Source: Ichthyophis bannanicus
Taxonomy: Eukaryota > Chordata > Amphibia > Gymnophiona > Ichthyophiidae
Reading direction: 5' to 3'
Length of the DNA: 64,000 bases
Assembly (NCBI GenBank): GCA_033557465.1
Contig: CM066039.1
Span: 394,711,440-394,775,439, forward strand
Shown here: in pieces, positions 11,203-21,943 of the stretch
How the letters are laid out: every line of letters begins with the position of its first letter
Position numbering within the stretch: position 1 is the first letter of the stretch
Position numbers and translations under genes: made by a program
Notes under the pieces: generated by a model
What the model saw: the letters and a program-made list of their open reading frames with translations, nothing else
Databases searched by the model: none
Told to the model about the DNA's origin: nothing

Positions 11203-11412
11203 GAGCAGGGTCCTCAACGCTGTCCTCAGAACAAACCTAGTGAGTCAGGCTTTCAGCATAACTGCCATGAATATGCACGAGAGAGATCCGCATGCACTGG
11301 AGGAAGTGTTCATGCAAATCCACCTCATGCGTCTCCACTGTGGCTATCCTGAAAACCCCACTGGCTAGGTGTGTCCGCAGGTCTGGGTTGAGAGCGTCTG
11401 CTTTAGAGGATA
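11203..11412. mobile_element. Palindromic hAT-like MITE, family P1
   Basis: Starts 'cagggtcctcaacgctgtcc' and ends 'gtctgggttgagagcgtctg'. The two arms ('gccatgaatatgcacgagag', 'ctcatgcgtctccactgtgg') are inverted, diverged versions of each other around 'gcactggaggaagtg'. Termini of CAGGG..CTCAA / TTGAG type and fold-back arms point to a hAT-derived MITE. Confidence 0.6.
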
Positions 11413-11782
11413 CAGGGGATGTGGTATCCTGCATGTTTCTTCCTCACACTGCGCAATTTTCTCAGGAGACTGTAGCCAAGATGGAGAAGCAAAAGATCAG
11501 GTTAAGTGGGTTGCAAGAAGTGAAATCTACGAGAAATCAAGTGACAATATTTCAGGCTATGGGTGTCCTTCACATCGTTTTTGAATTAAAAAGTGGAAGC
11601 ACTGGAGAATTTGCTGAGGGGAAGGAATCTGAGATTGTTGAACTTCCCCAGGACAGTTTCTATTGCCGTGGGAATTATGGAGAATGTGAATGACAGACAT
11701 ACTGAAAGTTCCACATGGGGAAGACCTTCACGCACCAGAAGGGAAGTAAACGGAAGGTGGAGGGAAGGGTAATTCAGGGGCC
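11413..11782 (+). other. Open stretch with no recognised product
   Basis: A frame stays open through about 11467-11693 and reads as plausible hydrophilic protein. An acceptor-like 'tttctcag' precedes 11467 and a donor-like 'aggttaagt' follows at 11500. I recognise no family, and neighbouring sequence is all repeats, so a host exon is not supported. Confidence 0.15.
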
Positions 11783-12060
11783 TATTTACTAACCTGTGTT
11801 AACTGTTAGCACAGAGTTTAGTGTGCAGTAAGCAATTAGCAAGTGGCCTGTGCTAAGCGGATAGCGTGTGATTGTGCCTGGCCTGGGCATGGACAGCGCT
11901 TTGTGGTCAGCACAGGAATTTTGGGTGCACACTAATTGTGAAGGTAGCTATTAGCATGGCTGCACTTAACACGGCCTCAATGGGTGGTGGTAAGTTCGCC
12001 TGCATGTTACAGATTGTGCATGTTAACACCACAGTAACAGTAGTGAGAAGGAAATACCTG
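11783..12060. repeat. Unclassified repeat, MITE-like
   Basis: Begins 'ggggcctatttactaacctg' and is built of 'tta-gc' words (gttaactgttagcac, ctattagcatgg, gttaacacc), the style of a palindromic MITE. A related start, 'gggggtcttttactaaaggg', occurs at 38701. No clear terminal repeat pair. Confidence 0.35.
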
Positions 12061-12119
12061 CCCCAAAAAGATAACATTTCCCAGCTTGCCAAGACATCCG
12101 ATTTCTTTCTCTGTCAAAT

Positions 12120-12840
12120 ACGATCTATTCGCCCTTTCTCTCTCCCTCTACTTTGACCGCTCTCACTCTATCCACAGTAATATCGTGTCTCGATTTTTGC
12201 AATTCCGCTCTTGCAGGTATCACCCACACTCAACTACGCCGTCTTCAGCTTATACAAAGTACTGTGGCCAGGATCATAACCCATTCCTCATGTGCAGATC
12301 ACATTACCCCCCCCCCCCTGTTTCTCCATGTGCACTGGCTTCCCATTGAATACCGTATTTGTTACAAAAAACTCACACCCCACAATATCTAGCCAACCTT
12401 CATCTTCACATTGCAACATGCAACCTCTGTTTACTTCACATTAACTGCCTCCACCTTCCCCCTGCCGTCTTCTGCACATCTAAAATCCACTTGTCATTCT
12501 GCCTTATTTGTTTGCTTTTTTATACTGCTTTATCATTTCAATCAAAGTGGTTTACATTGTAACTTAAACTTGGTAATGTATGTTAAACAGGGACATTGAT
12601 AACTTGGATTTTTCTGAGGCAATGGAGGGTTAAGTGACTTGCCCAAGGCCACAAGGAGTGCTAGTGGGAATTGAACCCTGGTCTCTTGGTTCCCAAGCCA
12701 GTGCTCTAACCACTAGGCTCCTCCTCCACCCCAATCCTCCATCTTCCTAGGACCCGCCCTCTGGAACGTCTTGCCCACACCACTCCATTTGGAACAGAAT
12801 TACTCTACATTTAAATCCTTATTAAAAACACACCTTTTCA
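12120..12840 (+). mobile_element. L2-type LINE, ORF2 C-terminus, split by a SINE
   Basis: Segment 1 (12120-12508) encodes LDFCNSALAG...LQLIQSTVARIITHS..ADHITP followed by HWLPIEYRI, the L2 C-terminal signature. Segment 2 (12735-12840) continues the same strand with LWNVLP and FKSLLKTHLF. A minus-strand SINE (12511-12731) separates them. A C14 run at 12306-12319 shifts the frame. The next element starts immediately at 12841. Confidence 0.65.
12511..12731 (-). mobile_element. tRNA-derived SINE
   Basis: Reverse complement starts 'ggaggagcctagtggttaga' (A-box region) and has 'ccagggttcaattcccacta' (B box GGTTCAATTCC). The body 'cttgggcaagtcacttaacc' follows, and the tail carries 'gtaaaccactttgattgaaa'. 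Both internal RNA polymerase III promoter boxes are readable. Inserted in an L2 copy. Confidence 0.8.
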
Positions 12841-14205
12841 CCGCTACTACTACTACTGAGCATTTGTATAGCGCTACCAGCCATACGCAGTGCTGCACAG
12901 ACATGTAAGAGACTATCCCTGCTTGTCAGAGCTTACAATCTACTTAAGACAAAACACAGAAGGTGTAAGCAGGGGTAAAACAGGCCAGAAGGTCGGGGGT
13001 TCAAATCCCACTAGAGCACAGCAACTTTGGGCCGGAAGGACTGGGGTTTCTAGTCCCACAGGTGCTCCTTGTGGTCTTGGGCAAGCCAGTTAACCCTCCA
13101 TTGCCCATGTTCCCTGTAAAATAGTTCTCTCCAAGTTATAATGCCCTGTTCAATGTAATTTCAGTTTGTTCAATGTAAACCGCACTGATGCAGAATAGCG
13201 CAGTATATAAGAGAATGTAAATAAATAATACAAGGGAAAGAAAAAAGGAGATCAAGTGAGTCAAGATCCAAAAGCGGCAGCGAAGAGGTGAGCTTTCAAC
13301 CTGGATTTGAAGAGGGTCAGAGAAGGTGCCTGACGTACAGACTCAGGTAGTTTGTTCCAGGCATAAGGAGCAGCAAGGTGAAAGGAGCAAAGTCTGCAGT
13401 TAGCAGTAGAAGAGAAGGGCACAGACAGAAGCAGTTTGCCAGAAGAGCGGAGTTCCCAAGGAGGGGTGTAGGGAGAGATAAGAGAGGGAAGGTAGTGAGG
13501 AGTCGCAGAGTGAATGCATTTATAGGTCAGCAGGAGAAGTTTGAACTGGATGCGGAAACAGATAGGGAGCCAGTGAAGTGACTTGAGAAGAGGAGTAATA
13601 TGGGCATGATGAGGCTGGCGGAAGATTAGCCGTGCAGCAGAGTGTTGAACAGATTGAAGGGGAGAGAGATGATTCAAAGGGAGACCAGCAAGGAGCAGGT
13701 TACAGTAGTCAAGACAGGAGGTGATTAAGGAGTGGATAAGCATTTTAGTAGTGTGTTCAGAAAGGAAAGGGCAGCTTTTGCTAATGTTACAGAGAAAGTA
13801 CAGAGAAAGAAATTAGTACAGAGAAAGAAACGGCAGGTCTTAGCTATCAGATGGATATGTATGGAGAAAGAGAGAGAGGAGTCAAAAACAACCCCTAGGT
13901 TGCGGGCCGAGTAAACAGGAAGGAGTACAGAGCTATCCACAGAGACTGAGAAAGGAGGTGGAGGAGGGGAGGTTTTAGGGGGAAAGATAAGAAGTTCAGT
14001 TTTGGCCATGTTCAGTTTCAAGCGGCGGTGGGACATCCAGGCAGCATTGTCATAAAGGCAGGCAGAGATCCGGGTGTGGATTGCCGGAGAGATTTCAGGC
14101 GTAGAGAGGTAGATCTGGGAGTCATCAGCATACAGATGGTACTGAAAGCCATGGAAAGAGATAAGCGCACCAAGGGACTGGGTATAGAGAGAGAATACTG
14201 TGGGA
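12841..14205 (-). mobile_element. L2-type LINE, 3' half of ORF2 plus 3' UTR
   Basis: Minus strand. The 3' end at 12841 begins with an (ACT)n run, then the reversed L2 motif ('gagcttacaatctacttaag'). Coding continues upwards: 13261-13743 (160 codons, SCLDYCNLLLAG...HITPLLKSLHWLP...WNKLPES...FKSRLKAHLF) and 13725-14205 (YADD box in [11 protein letters not shown] and [12 protein letters not shown]). The two pieces overlap in different frames, so one frameshift lies near 13730. A plus-strand SINE sits in the UTR. Its sister is the L2 at 44765. Confidence 0.8.
12965..13231 (+). mobile_element. tRNA-derived SINE, head partly lost
   Basis: B box 'gggggttcaaatcccactag' is intact, while the A-box part is missing or diverged. 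The body and tail ('ctagtcccacaggtgctcct', 'gtaaaccgcactgatgcaga', then AATAAAT) are nearly identical to the SINE at 45276-45562. It lies in the 3' UTR of a minus-strand L2. Confidence 0.75.
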
Positions 14206-14214
14206 CATTCAAGC

Positions 14215-15665
14215 AGTTCCACTGTCTGACCTTTTCAATGCCTCTTTGGAGTTGGGTGTGATGCCAGAGGACTGGAGAGAGGCACATGTGGTCCCTTTAC
14301 ACAAAAGCGGATGTAAGGATGACATTGAGAACTACAGGCCAGTTAGTTTAACCTCTGTGGCTAGTAAATTATTGGAAGGGCTTCTAAAGGAGAGAATACT
14401 GAGGTTTCTGGAGTCCAGAGGATAGCAGGATCAGAGGCAGCATGGATTCACCAGATCCAGGTCTTGGTAGACAAATCTAATAAATTTCTTTTACTGGGTG
14501 ACCAGGTAGTTGGACCAAGGAAGAGCCCTAGATGTGGTGTATTTAGATTTCAGTAAAGCCTTTGACACCATTCCACACAGGTGAGTTTTATATACAAACT
14601 GAGCACCCAATGAATGGACCCTAAATTGACTGACTGGGTTAGAAATTGGTTGAGTGGAAGGCGACAAAGGGTACAGGTAAATGGAGCTCACTCTGGGGAG
14701 AAGGAGGTTACCAGTGGTGTTCCCCAGGGATCTGTCTTTGGTCTGATTCTCTTTGACATGTTTGTTAGTGATATTATGGAAGGACTGTTGGGTAAGGTTT
14801 GCTTGTTTGCAGACGATACCAAAATTTGCAATAGAGTAGATACACAGGAAGGAGTTGACTTAATGAGGAGGGATCTAGCTAAGAATGAAGAATGGTCTAG
14901 AATATGGCAGCTGAAATTTAATGCTAAAAAATGCAGGGTTGTGCATTTGGGCTGCAAAAATCCAGTGGAGCTGTACAGTGTAGGGGTGAGATATGTCTGT
15001 CCAAAAAAGAAGAGCGGGACCTGGGCGCGATTGTGTCTGACGAACTTAAAGTGGCTAAACAGGTAGAAAAGGTGATTGTGAAAGCTAAAAGGATGCTTGG
15101 GTGCATAGGGAGAGGAATGGCCAGCAGAAAAAAGGAGGTGATAATGTCTCTGTATAATTCTTTGATACAACCTCATTTGGAGTATTGTGTGCAGTTTTGG
15201 AGACCGCACCTTGAAAAGCATATAAACAGGATGGAGTCAGTCCAGAAGGTGACTCTAAAATGGTTAGTGGTCTTCTTTATGACAGACTTAAAGATCTTAA
15301 TATGTATACTATAGAGGAATGGCAGGATAGTGGCGATATGATAGAGACATTTAAATTCCTCCGTGGCATAAATGCACAGGAGGATCTTTTTCAATTTAAG
15401 GCAAGCTCTGTTACGAGGGGACATAGGATGAGGCTGAAAAGGGATAGACTCAGAAGTAATATGCAGAAATATTTCTTTATGGAAAGAATGGTAGATGTGT
15501 GGAATAGTCTCCCAGTGGAGGAGGTGGTCACAAGGACAGTATCTGAATTCAAAAAAGCATGGGACAACACAGAGCATCTCTAAAGGTAAAAAGGGGACTA
15601 ATGTAGTTGATATGGAAGGGCAGACTAGATAGGCCAGGTGATCTTTTTCTGCCATCATGTTTCTA
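14215..15665 (+). mobile_element. CR1-type LINE, reverse transcriptase through 3' end
   Basis: From the RT finger region (MPEDWREAHVVPLHKSG, ENYRPVSLTS) through [27 protein letters not shown] and the C-terminal FFMERMVDVWNSLP block to the UTR 'gtgatctttttctgccatca' and terminal 'tgtttctatg'. Stops at about 14424 and 14470, the break at 14580-14612 and a shift near 15260 make it a pseudogene. The catalytic ADD is preserved. Its 5' end abuts the L2 at about 14205. Confidence 0.8.
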
Positions 15666-16190
15666 TGTCAGGAAATACTTTTTCACTGAAAGGGTGGTGA
15701 ATGCTTGGAATGCCCTCCTGATGGAAGTGGTGGGGGTAAATACAGTGACATAATTCATGACATGGGACATACACAGTGGATCCCTCTATAACAACAGGAT
15801 AAAATCAAATAAACATATCTATCTCTATCTGAACAAATAGGGGTGACTTACATGGAATGGTGGGTACCCCCCTAAACAAAGGCATGAGGAGAGGTGACCT
15901 GCATGGAGTAGCAAGTGCACCCACTCTGGGCAGACTAGATGGACCATATTGCTCTTTATCTGCCGCCATATACTATGTTACTATGTCACTGTGTTACTAT
16001 GTTACTATATGTTACTATGTTACTGTGTTACTGTGTTACTATGTTACTTTGTTACTGTGTTACTATGTTTCTATGTTACTATGTTACTATGTTACTATAT
16101 ATTATTATGTTACTTTGCTACTGTGTTACTATGTTACTGTGTTACTATGTTACTACATTACTGTGTTACTATGTTAGTATGTGAAAGGGA
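15666..16190 (+). mobile_element. CR1-type LINE 3' end with expanded terminal octamer
   Basis: Starts at the FFTERVVNAWNALL segment, runs through the same UTR subfamily as 1844-2341 ('ggtgacttacatggaatggt', 'tgctctttatctgccgccat'), and ends in a long 8-bp tandem array. It lies directly behind another CR1 end, as a head-to-tail pair of separate insertions. Confidence 0.75.
15966..16184 (+). repeat. TTACTATG octamer array (about 27 units)
   Basis: Tandem units of TTACTATG with variants TTACTGTG, TTACTTTG and TTTCTATG. It grows out of the CR1 3' terminal repeat, which is normally 2-4 units. Since 8 is not a multiple of 3 and no unit makes a stop, all three plus frames stay open here and read the same MLLCYYVT-type peptide. 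These frames are not genes. Confidence 0.85.
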
Positions 16191-16319
16191 GGCAAGATGT
16201 AGGAAAATAAATGCTCCCAAAAGGAAAAGGAAAATGGAATCCCTGAGTGACAGACAGCTAAACAGGGAGAAAGTGGCCCACCTCTGATCCCTCACGACCG
16301 GCCAGGAAGGTTACTAACT

Positions 16320-16960
16320 GCTTTGGGTCAAAGAAAAATTGTTACCAAGAAAATAAAACACCTACACAGAAACTGTAACAAAAAAGTGGCACTCGAGGTA
16401 AGTACCCCAGGCTTAATGTCTAGAAAGACCTTGCGCCGCTTTTGCATTGCCCTCGAAAAATCAGGAAAAATGTTTACAGTCACACCCATAAACAATTCAT
16501 GCATACAATGGAAAGAGAAATGCAAAACAGTATTACAGTCCGCCTCAAGAGCAAAACTAGCCACAAAGGTGGTTCTGTCTGTTACAACCTCCAGTGAGTT
16601 CTCAAAAACCCAGTAAGGTCTAACAAATCCTGCTGGGCATGGACTTGTTCCCCTCTGAAGGCATGGCGCAGATCTCAAGGACAAATACTGTGCCTGGCAA
16701 TAGGTAGCAAATTGTCCTCAGACATCTTCAGGATTTCCTGGAGATATTTTTTAACCATTTTAACTGGAGAAAGAATAGACGACTTGGGAAAGTTGATAAG
16801 ACACAAATTATTCCATCTGACTTAATTCTCCAAGGGTTCTATCATGTGAGCCAGGATGGTAAAGTCTTTAATCTGTGCCCCAGAAGTGTCGTGCGGCTCC
16901 CCATGGTGTGCTTCCAGCAGAGCCAACCTGACAGCATGCTCCTGAGACGGGGGTATCCTG
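16320..16960 (-). pseudogene. L1/Tx1-like LINE ORF1 fragment
   Basis: Minus-strand sequence encodes, in pieces, RWNNLCLINFPKSSILSP (upstream, about 16760-16830) and then, at 16328-16684, SFALEADCN...FHCMHELFMG...NIFPDFSRAMQKRRKVF and FLLQFLCRCF. The order RNN..L.NFP, then FPD.S..TQ.RR, then a hydrophobic FPCKC-like end matches the RRM and C-terminal domains of L1/Tx1 ORF1 proteins, RNA-binding chaperones of retrotransposition. Interrupted by stops. A second fragment lies at 53537-53746. Confidence 0.5.
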
Positions 16961-17049
16961 AAATGTATGTGCACTTATTGTGGGGACAAATGCTTTCTTA
17001 GACCCAGTTCCTTTACAGAATTTCTTGTTGACTCAACCAGGACGTCAGC

Positions 17050-17180
17050 TTTCTGTTTCACTGCACCATCACTCTGCAACAAACTCCCCCAACTATTTGC
17101 TTAGAGCAAAAATTTCAAAAAATACAAGATTCTTTTGAAAACGTACCTATTTCAGCAGGTCTTGTGGCAAATTAAGCAAA
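17050..17180 (+). pseudogene. L2-type LINE C-terminal remnant
   Basis: Reads NKLPQLF then NFKKYKILLKTYLFQQ, the last part of an L2-type ORF2, with one stop. No tail visible. Confidence 0.35.
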
Positions 17181-17199
17181 ACCCCGAGTGGTACTGTTC

Positions 17200-17340
17200 T
17201 GCGGTGGGGCTGTCGTATTAGTCCACTTTAATGGTAGTTAAATAAAAGGAAAAGAAGTCATACCTTTTTATTGGACTAAGTACATTTTTGGACTAGCTTT
17301 CAGTGGCTAAAACCTTCTTCTGCAGGTCAGGTCAATATGA
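17200..17340. repeat. Unclassified dispersed repeat
   Basis: 'cataccttttattggactaa', 'ttggactagctttcagtggc' and 'accttcttctgcaggtcagg' recall a repeat type widespread in vertebrates, but I cannot name it. Ends not determined. Confidence 0.3.
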
Positions 17341-17429
17341 ACAACAGATGACAATATTGTGGCATCTAAGTTACAGAAGCCTCTGGGGGACAGGCTGATG
17401 GATGGACGTTCAGAAGGAAACTAGGCTGT

Positions 17430-18548
17430 AAATATTTATAGCTTACTGAGCACCCTAGGGATGGACCCTAAAGTTACTGCTTGGGTTAGAAATTGGTTGG
17501 GTGGGAGGTGACAAAGAGTACAAGTAAATGGAGCTGACTCTGAGGAGAAGGATGTTACCAGTGGTGTGCCCCAGGGATCTGTCCTTGGTCCAATTCTTTT
17601 TAACATCTTTGTTAGTGATATAGCGGAAGGGCTGTCGGGTAAGTTTGCCTCTTTGCAGATGATACCAAAATCTGCAATAGAGTAGACACCCAGGAAGGGG
17701 TAGATAACATGAGGAGGGATCTAGCTAAGCTTGAAGAATGGTCTAGAATTTGGCAGCTGGGATTTAATGTTAAAAAATGTAAGGTCATGCATTTGGGCTG
17801 CAGCAATCCAAGGGAGCAATACAGTATAGGAGGTGAAGTACTTTTGTCCACTAAATAAGAGCGGGACCTAGGCGTGGTTGTGTCTGATGATCTTAAAGTA
17901 GCTAAACAGGTAGAAAAGGCGATGGCAAAAGCTAGAAGGATGCTTGGGTGCATACGGAGAGGAATGGCTAGCAGAAAAAAGGAGGTGATAATGCCTCTGT
18001 ATAAGTCTTTGGTGCGACCTCATTTGGAGTATGGTGTGCAATTCTGGAGACCGCACCTTCAAAAGGATGTGAAAAGGATGGAGTCGGTGCAGAGGGTGGC
18101 TACTAAAATGATTAGTGGGCTTCATTATAAAGCATATGAGGACAGACTTAAGGATCTTAATATGTACACTTTAGAGGAAAGGCGGGATAGAGGTGATATG
18201 ATTGAGATGTTTAAATACCTCCGTGGCATAAATGTTCAGGGAGAGAGCCTCTTTCAATTGAAAGCAAGTTCTGCTACGAGGGGACATGGGATGAGAGTGA
18301 AGGGAGATAGATTCAGGAGTGATATGCGGAAATATTTCTTTACGGAAAGAGTAGTGGATCCATGGAATAGTCTTCCAGTGGAGGTGGTAGAGATGAGGAC
18401 AGTAACTGAATTCAAAAAAGCATGGGACCAACACAGAGGATCTCTAAAGGTAAAAAGGGGACTGTTGTAGTTGTTGATATGGAAGGACAGACTTGTAGGC
18501 CATGTGGTCTTTTCCTGTCATCATGTTTCTATGTTTCTATGTTACTTT
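17430..18548 (+). mobile_element. CR1-type LINE, RT to 3' end, young copy
   Basis: Begins in the RT ([13 protein letters not shown] about 17556-17600, ADD box about 17655-17665) and runs through the C-terminus to UTR and terminal 'catgtttctatgtttctatg'. One stop at about 17857 separates the RT core from the 198-codon C-terminal frame. The last ~450 bases are about 97% identical, in inverted orientation, to the CR1 starting at 18975. Confidence 0.85.
17874..18470 (+). pseudogene. CR1 ORF2 C-terminal segment (198 codons open)
   Basis: Open frame covering the thumb/C-terminal region: KVAKQVEKAMAKARRMLGCI, PHLEYGVQFWRPHLQKD, YTLEERRDRGDMIEMFKYLR and YFFTERVVDPWNSLPVEVVE, then a stop. The same frame is intact at 19038-19634. 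The frame needs the upstream RT, from which it is cut off by a stop, so it is not an independent gene. Confidence 0.7.
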
Positions 18549-18974
18549 ATAATGTGACCGGAAGCTCATATCTTTATCAATAGGACTTAATAAAGATCCC
18601 GGCCTCCATGCTATGTTTGCAGCCCAAACGCACGCTACTGGCGCACACTTTAGTAAACATATCCCCGTAGATTAGTTTCCCAATGGCCTGTAAAGGGACT
18701 AGAAGGAAAGCCTGGGTGGTTAGGTAGGAAATGGGATGTCCAGGAAGAGACATGCACAATTTCCCAAGTATGTTACAAAAGGCTCGCAGAGAATTATGCA
18801 CACAGTTTGCCAGATATACAGTGGGAACGGTCACTTCACAAATGAACACATTTGGGTTCTGAGCGTGGCAGCTTCAGTGCTACCTGCGTTAAGGGCTGAA
18901 TACTCAGGGGAACCAATGAAAGACCCGACCCTAAACTATTGCTATTTTGGGGGATTTTTGAGATAGTTTTAAAT
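18549..18974. other. Spacer between two facing CR1 ends
   Basis: 427 bases with no named element. It forms the loop of the large inverted repeat made by the CR1 copies on either side. Confidence 0.5.
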
Positions 18975-19037
18975 GCCATAGAAACATGACGACAGAAAAA
19001 GACCACATGGCCTATCTAGTCTGTCCTTCCATAACAA

Positions 19038-19634
19038 CTACAACAGTCCCCTTTTTACCTTTAGAGATCCTCTGTGTTGGTCCCATGCTTTTTTGAATTC
19101 AGTTACTGTCCTCATCTCTACCACCTCCACTGGGAGACTATTCCACGGATCCACCACTCTTTCCATAAAGAAATATTTCCGCATATCACTCCTGAATCTA
19201 TCTCCCTTCACCCTCATCCCATGTCCCCTCGTAGCAGAACTTGCTTTCAATCGAAAGAGGCTCTCTCCCTGAACATTTATGCCATGGAGGTATTTAAACA
19301 TCTCAATCATATCACCTCTATCCCACCTTTCCTCTAAGGTGTACATATTAAGATCCTTCAGTCTGTCCTCATATGCTTTATAATGAAGACCACTAATCAT
19401 TTTAGTAGCCACCCTCTGGACTGACTCCATCCTGTTTATATCCTTTTGAAGGTGCGGTCTCCAGAATTGCACACTATACTCCAAATGAGGTCGCACCAAA
19501 GACTTATACAGAGGCACTAACACCTCCTTTCTTCTGCTGGCCATTCCTCTCCCTATGCACCCAAGCATCCTTCCAGCTGCCGCCATTGCCTTTTCTAACT
19601 GTTTAGCTACTTTAAGATTGTCAGACACAATCAT
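19038..19634 (-). pseudogene. CR1 ORF2 C-terminal segment (198 codons open)
   Basis: Nearly identical in protein sequence to 17874-18470: same length, same stop, about a dozen substitutions (for example KARR changed to AAGR, FFTER to FFMER). Holds the HLEYSVQFWRPHLQKD and WNSLPVEVVEMRTVTEF blocks. Cut off from the RT core by a break near 19640-19820. Confidence 0.7.
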
Positions 19635-19822
19635 GCCCAGGTCCCACTTTTCTTTTGTGGACAGAAGTACTTCCCCCCTACACTGTACTGCTCCTTTGCA
19701 ATTATGCAGCCCAAAAGCATGACCTTTTGTTTAGCATTAAATCTCAGCTGCCAAATTCTAGACCATTCTTCAAGCTTAGCTAGATCCCTCCTGATGTTAT
19801 CTACACCTTCCTGGGTGTCTGC

Positions 19823-20119
19823 TCAATTGCAGATTTTGGTATCATCCGCAAAGAGGCAAACCTTACCCGACAGCCCTTCCGCTATATCACTAACAAAGAT
19901 GTTAAAAAGAATCAGACCAAGGACAGATCCCTGCGGCAAACCACTGGTAACCCCCCTCTCCTCAGAGTGCGGTCCATTTACCTGTACCCTTTGTCGCCTC
20001 CCCTTCAACCAATTTCTAACCCAATCACTAACTTTAGGGTCCATCCCTATGGTGCTCAGTTTGTTTATAAGTTGCCTGTGTAGAACGGTATCGAAGGCTT
20101 TACTAAAATCTAGATACAC
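19823..20119 (-). pseudogene. CR1 reverse transcriptase core
   Basis: 98 codons with the ordered RT motifs: YLDFSKAFDTVLH (motif A, catalytic Asp), [38 protein letters not shown] (motif B), and [10 protein letters not shown] (motif C, ADD). Residues needed for catalysis are present, but the frame ends in a stop right after ICN. Confidence 0.75.
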
Positions 20120-20878
20120 AACCTCTAGGGCTCTCCCTCAGTCCAACTTCCTGGTCACCCAGTCAAAGAAATCAATCAGATTTGTCTGATAAGACCTGCC
20201 TCTGGTGAATCTAAGCTGTCTTGGATCCTGAAATCTGCTGGACTCAAGAAACCTCACTATTCTCTCTTTTAGTAGCTTTTCCAATAATTTAATTACCACA
20301 AAGGTTAGAGTAACCGGCCTTTAGCTTTCAACTACATCCTTACTTCCACATCTGTGTAAAGGGACCACATGTGCCTTTCTCCAGTCCTCTGGCACCACTC
20401 CTGACTCCAAAGAGGCTTTGAAAATGTCAGTCAGTGGAGCCACTAGAACATTCCCAGGTTACTTCAGTATTCTTGGATGTATCCCATCTGGTCCCATCGC
20501 TTTGTCCTCTTTTAATTTAGCTAGTTCTTCAAGAACACAATCTTATGAAAATTGTTCGAGATCCCTGTCACTTCTGTTCCTATTTGTGGGTGTTTTCTGA
20601 GGCCCTGCTCCTGGTCCTTCACCTGTGAACACAGAACAGAAATATTTGTTAAGCAATTCCGCTTTATCCTCAGCTTCTACATATTCCTCCCCTTCACCTT
20701 TGAGTCTGACAATACCACTTTTGCCCTTCCTCCTCTCACTAACATATCTGAAAAATGTCTTATCCCCCTATTTTATTGCATTGGCTATTTCCTCCTCTTT
20801 TTGAATCTTTGCTTTCCTGACTACTTTGCTAGCTTCTCTATGTTTTTCCAAATATAGATGCCTGTCTTCCTCTCTCTG

Positions 20879-21256
20879 TTATCTCTTGTATGTCATGAAG
20901 GCCTCCCTCTTTTTCTTCACCTTTTCAGCTACTTCTTTTGAGAACCATAGCGGTCTCCTTTTCCTTTTACATTTATTTACCTTTCTAACAAAAAGGTTTG
21001 TTGCCCTTAAATTATCCCCTTTCAGTTTTGCCCAATATTTTTCTACATCCCCCAGCTGTTCCCATCCCGCTAACAACTCCTTGAGGTATTGGCCCATCTT
21101 GGCAAAGTTAGTTTTCCTAAAATCTAAGACCCTCGCTTTTGAATGGATTTTATCAGCCCTAGTCCTAATACTGAACCACACCATCTGGCGATCACTGGAT
21201 GCAAAATGATCTCCCACTATAACATCAGAAACACTTTCACCATTGGTAAGCGCCAA
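20879..21256 (-). pseudogene. CR1 endonuclease C-terminus and linker
   Basis: Starts at the end of the APE endonuclease domain: DHFASSDRQMVWFSIR corresponds to the SDHxxV/L motif, with the active-site His replaced by Arg. The basic linker before the RT follows (RRPLWFSKEVAEKVKKKREA). Loss of the His would by itself inactivate the nuclease. Confidence 0.65.
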
Positions 21257-21419
21257 GTCCAGTGTGGCCCCTTCCTGTGTGGGTTCTGTTACCAGTTGCC
21301 TGAATAGTTCTGCCTATAGAGAATCCAGGATCTCCTTACTTCTAGATGACACTGCAGCAGGGATCTGCCAATCTACATCCAGCATATTGAAATCACCTCT
21401 CAATAGCACTTCCCCTTTC

Positions 21420-21704
21420 CTAGCAATGCTGCATATGTCTTCTATTAAATCTCTGTCTATTTCTTCTCCCCGTGAGGGAGGTCTGTATATCACGCCAATG
21501 GAAACTGATTTCTCTTTCCCTCTTTTTAGTTAACACATAGTGCCTCCTCTCTCCTTTTAAGCCTATAGCTTTAATGTTATTTTTTACATATAGTGCCACT
21601 CCTCCTCCCCTTCCTCCTACCCTGTCCTTCCTGAATAAGGTATTGCCTGGTATAATTACATCCCCGTCATGGTAGTTCGTGAACCATGTCTCTGTAACCA
21701 CCAC
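21420..21704 (-). pseudogene. CR1 APE-type endonuclease N-terminal half
   Basis: VVTETWFTNYHDGDVIIPG (metal-binding ETW motif), then FRKDRVGGRGGGVALYVKN, the standard CR1 endonuclease signature. The frame is lost near residue 55, and the part that bridges to 21256 is out of frame. Confidence 0.7.
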
Positions 21705-21943
21705 TAAATCAAGTCATGCTTTTCCATTAAAACCTCAACATCTGGGATCTTATTTCCATGCTATGGGCATTTATACACACTGCTTTTCAGATGTTGCCCC
21801 TTTTATCCATTTCTATAGAGATATTTAATGTTTCACTTACTTGGGGTCTTTTTTCACCCACCCCCAATAAATCTAGTTCAAAGCACTCTTCAGTAGATTA
21901 GCCAGTCTGCTACTGAAGACATGTCAATGCTTCTTGAACATGA

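Noticed and set aside
11467..11501. Possible small host exon (acceptor-like tttctcag, donor-like AG|GTTAAGT, open frame)
   Set aside because: Splice-like signals this short arise by chance. No neighbouring exon, no recognised protein family, and surroundings are repeats.
12965..13231. tRNA gene (intact B box GGTTCAAATCC)
   Set aside because: No cloverleaf, and a tRNA-unrelated body and LINE-like tail follow: it is a SINE.
15857..16184. Three overlapping frames encoding Leu/Cys/Tyr repeat peptides
   Set aside because: Artefact of an 8-bp repeat without stops; all three frames give the same peptide.
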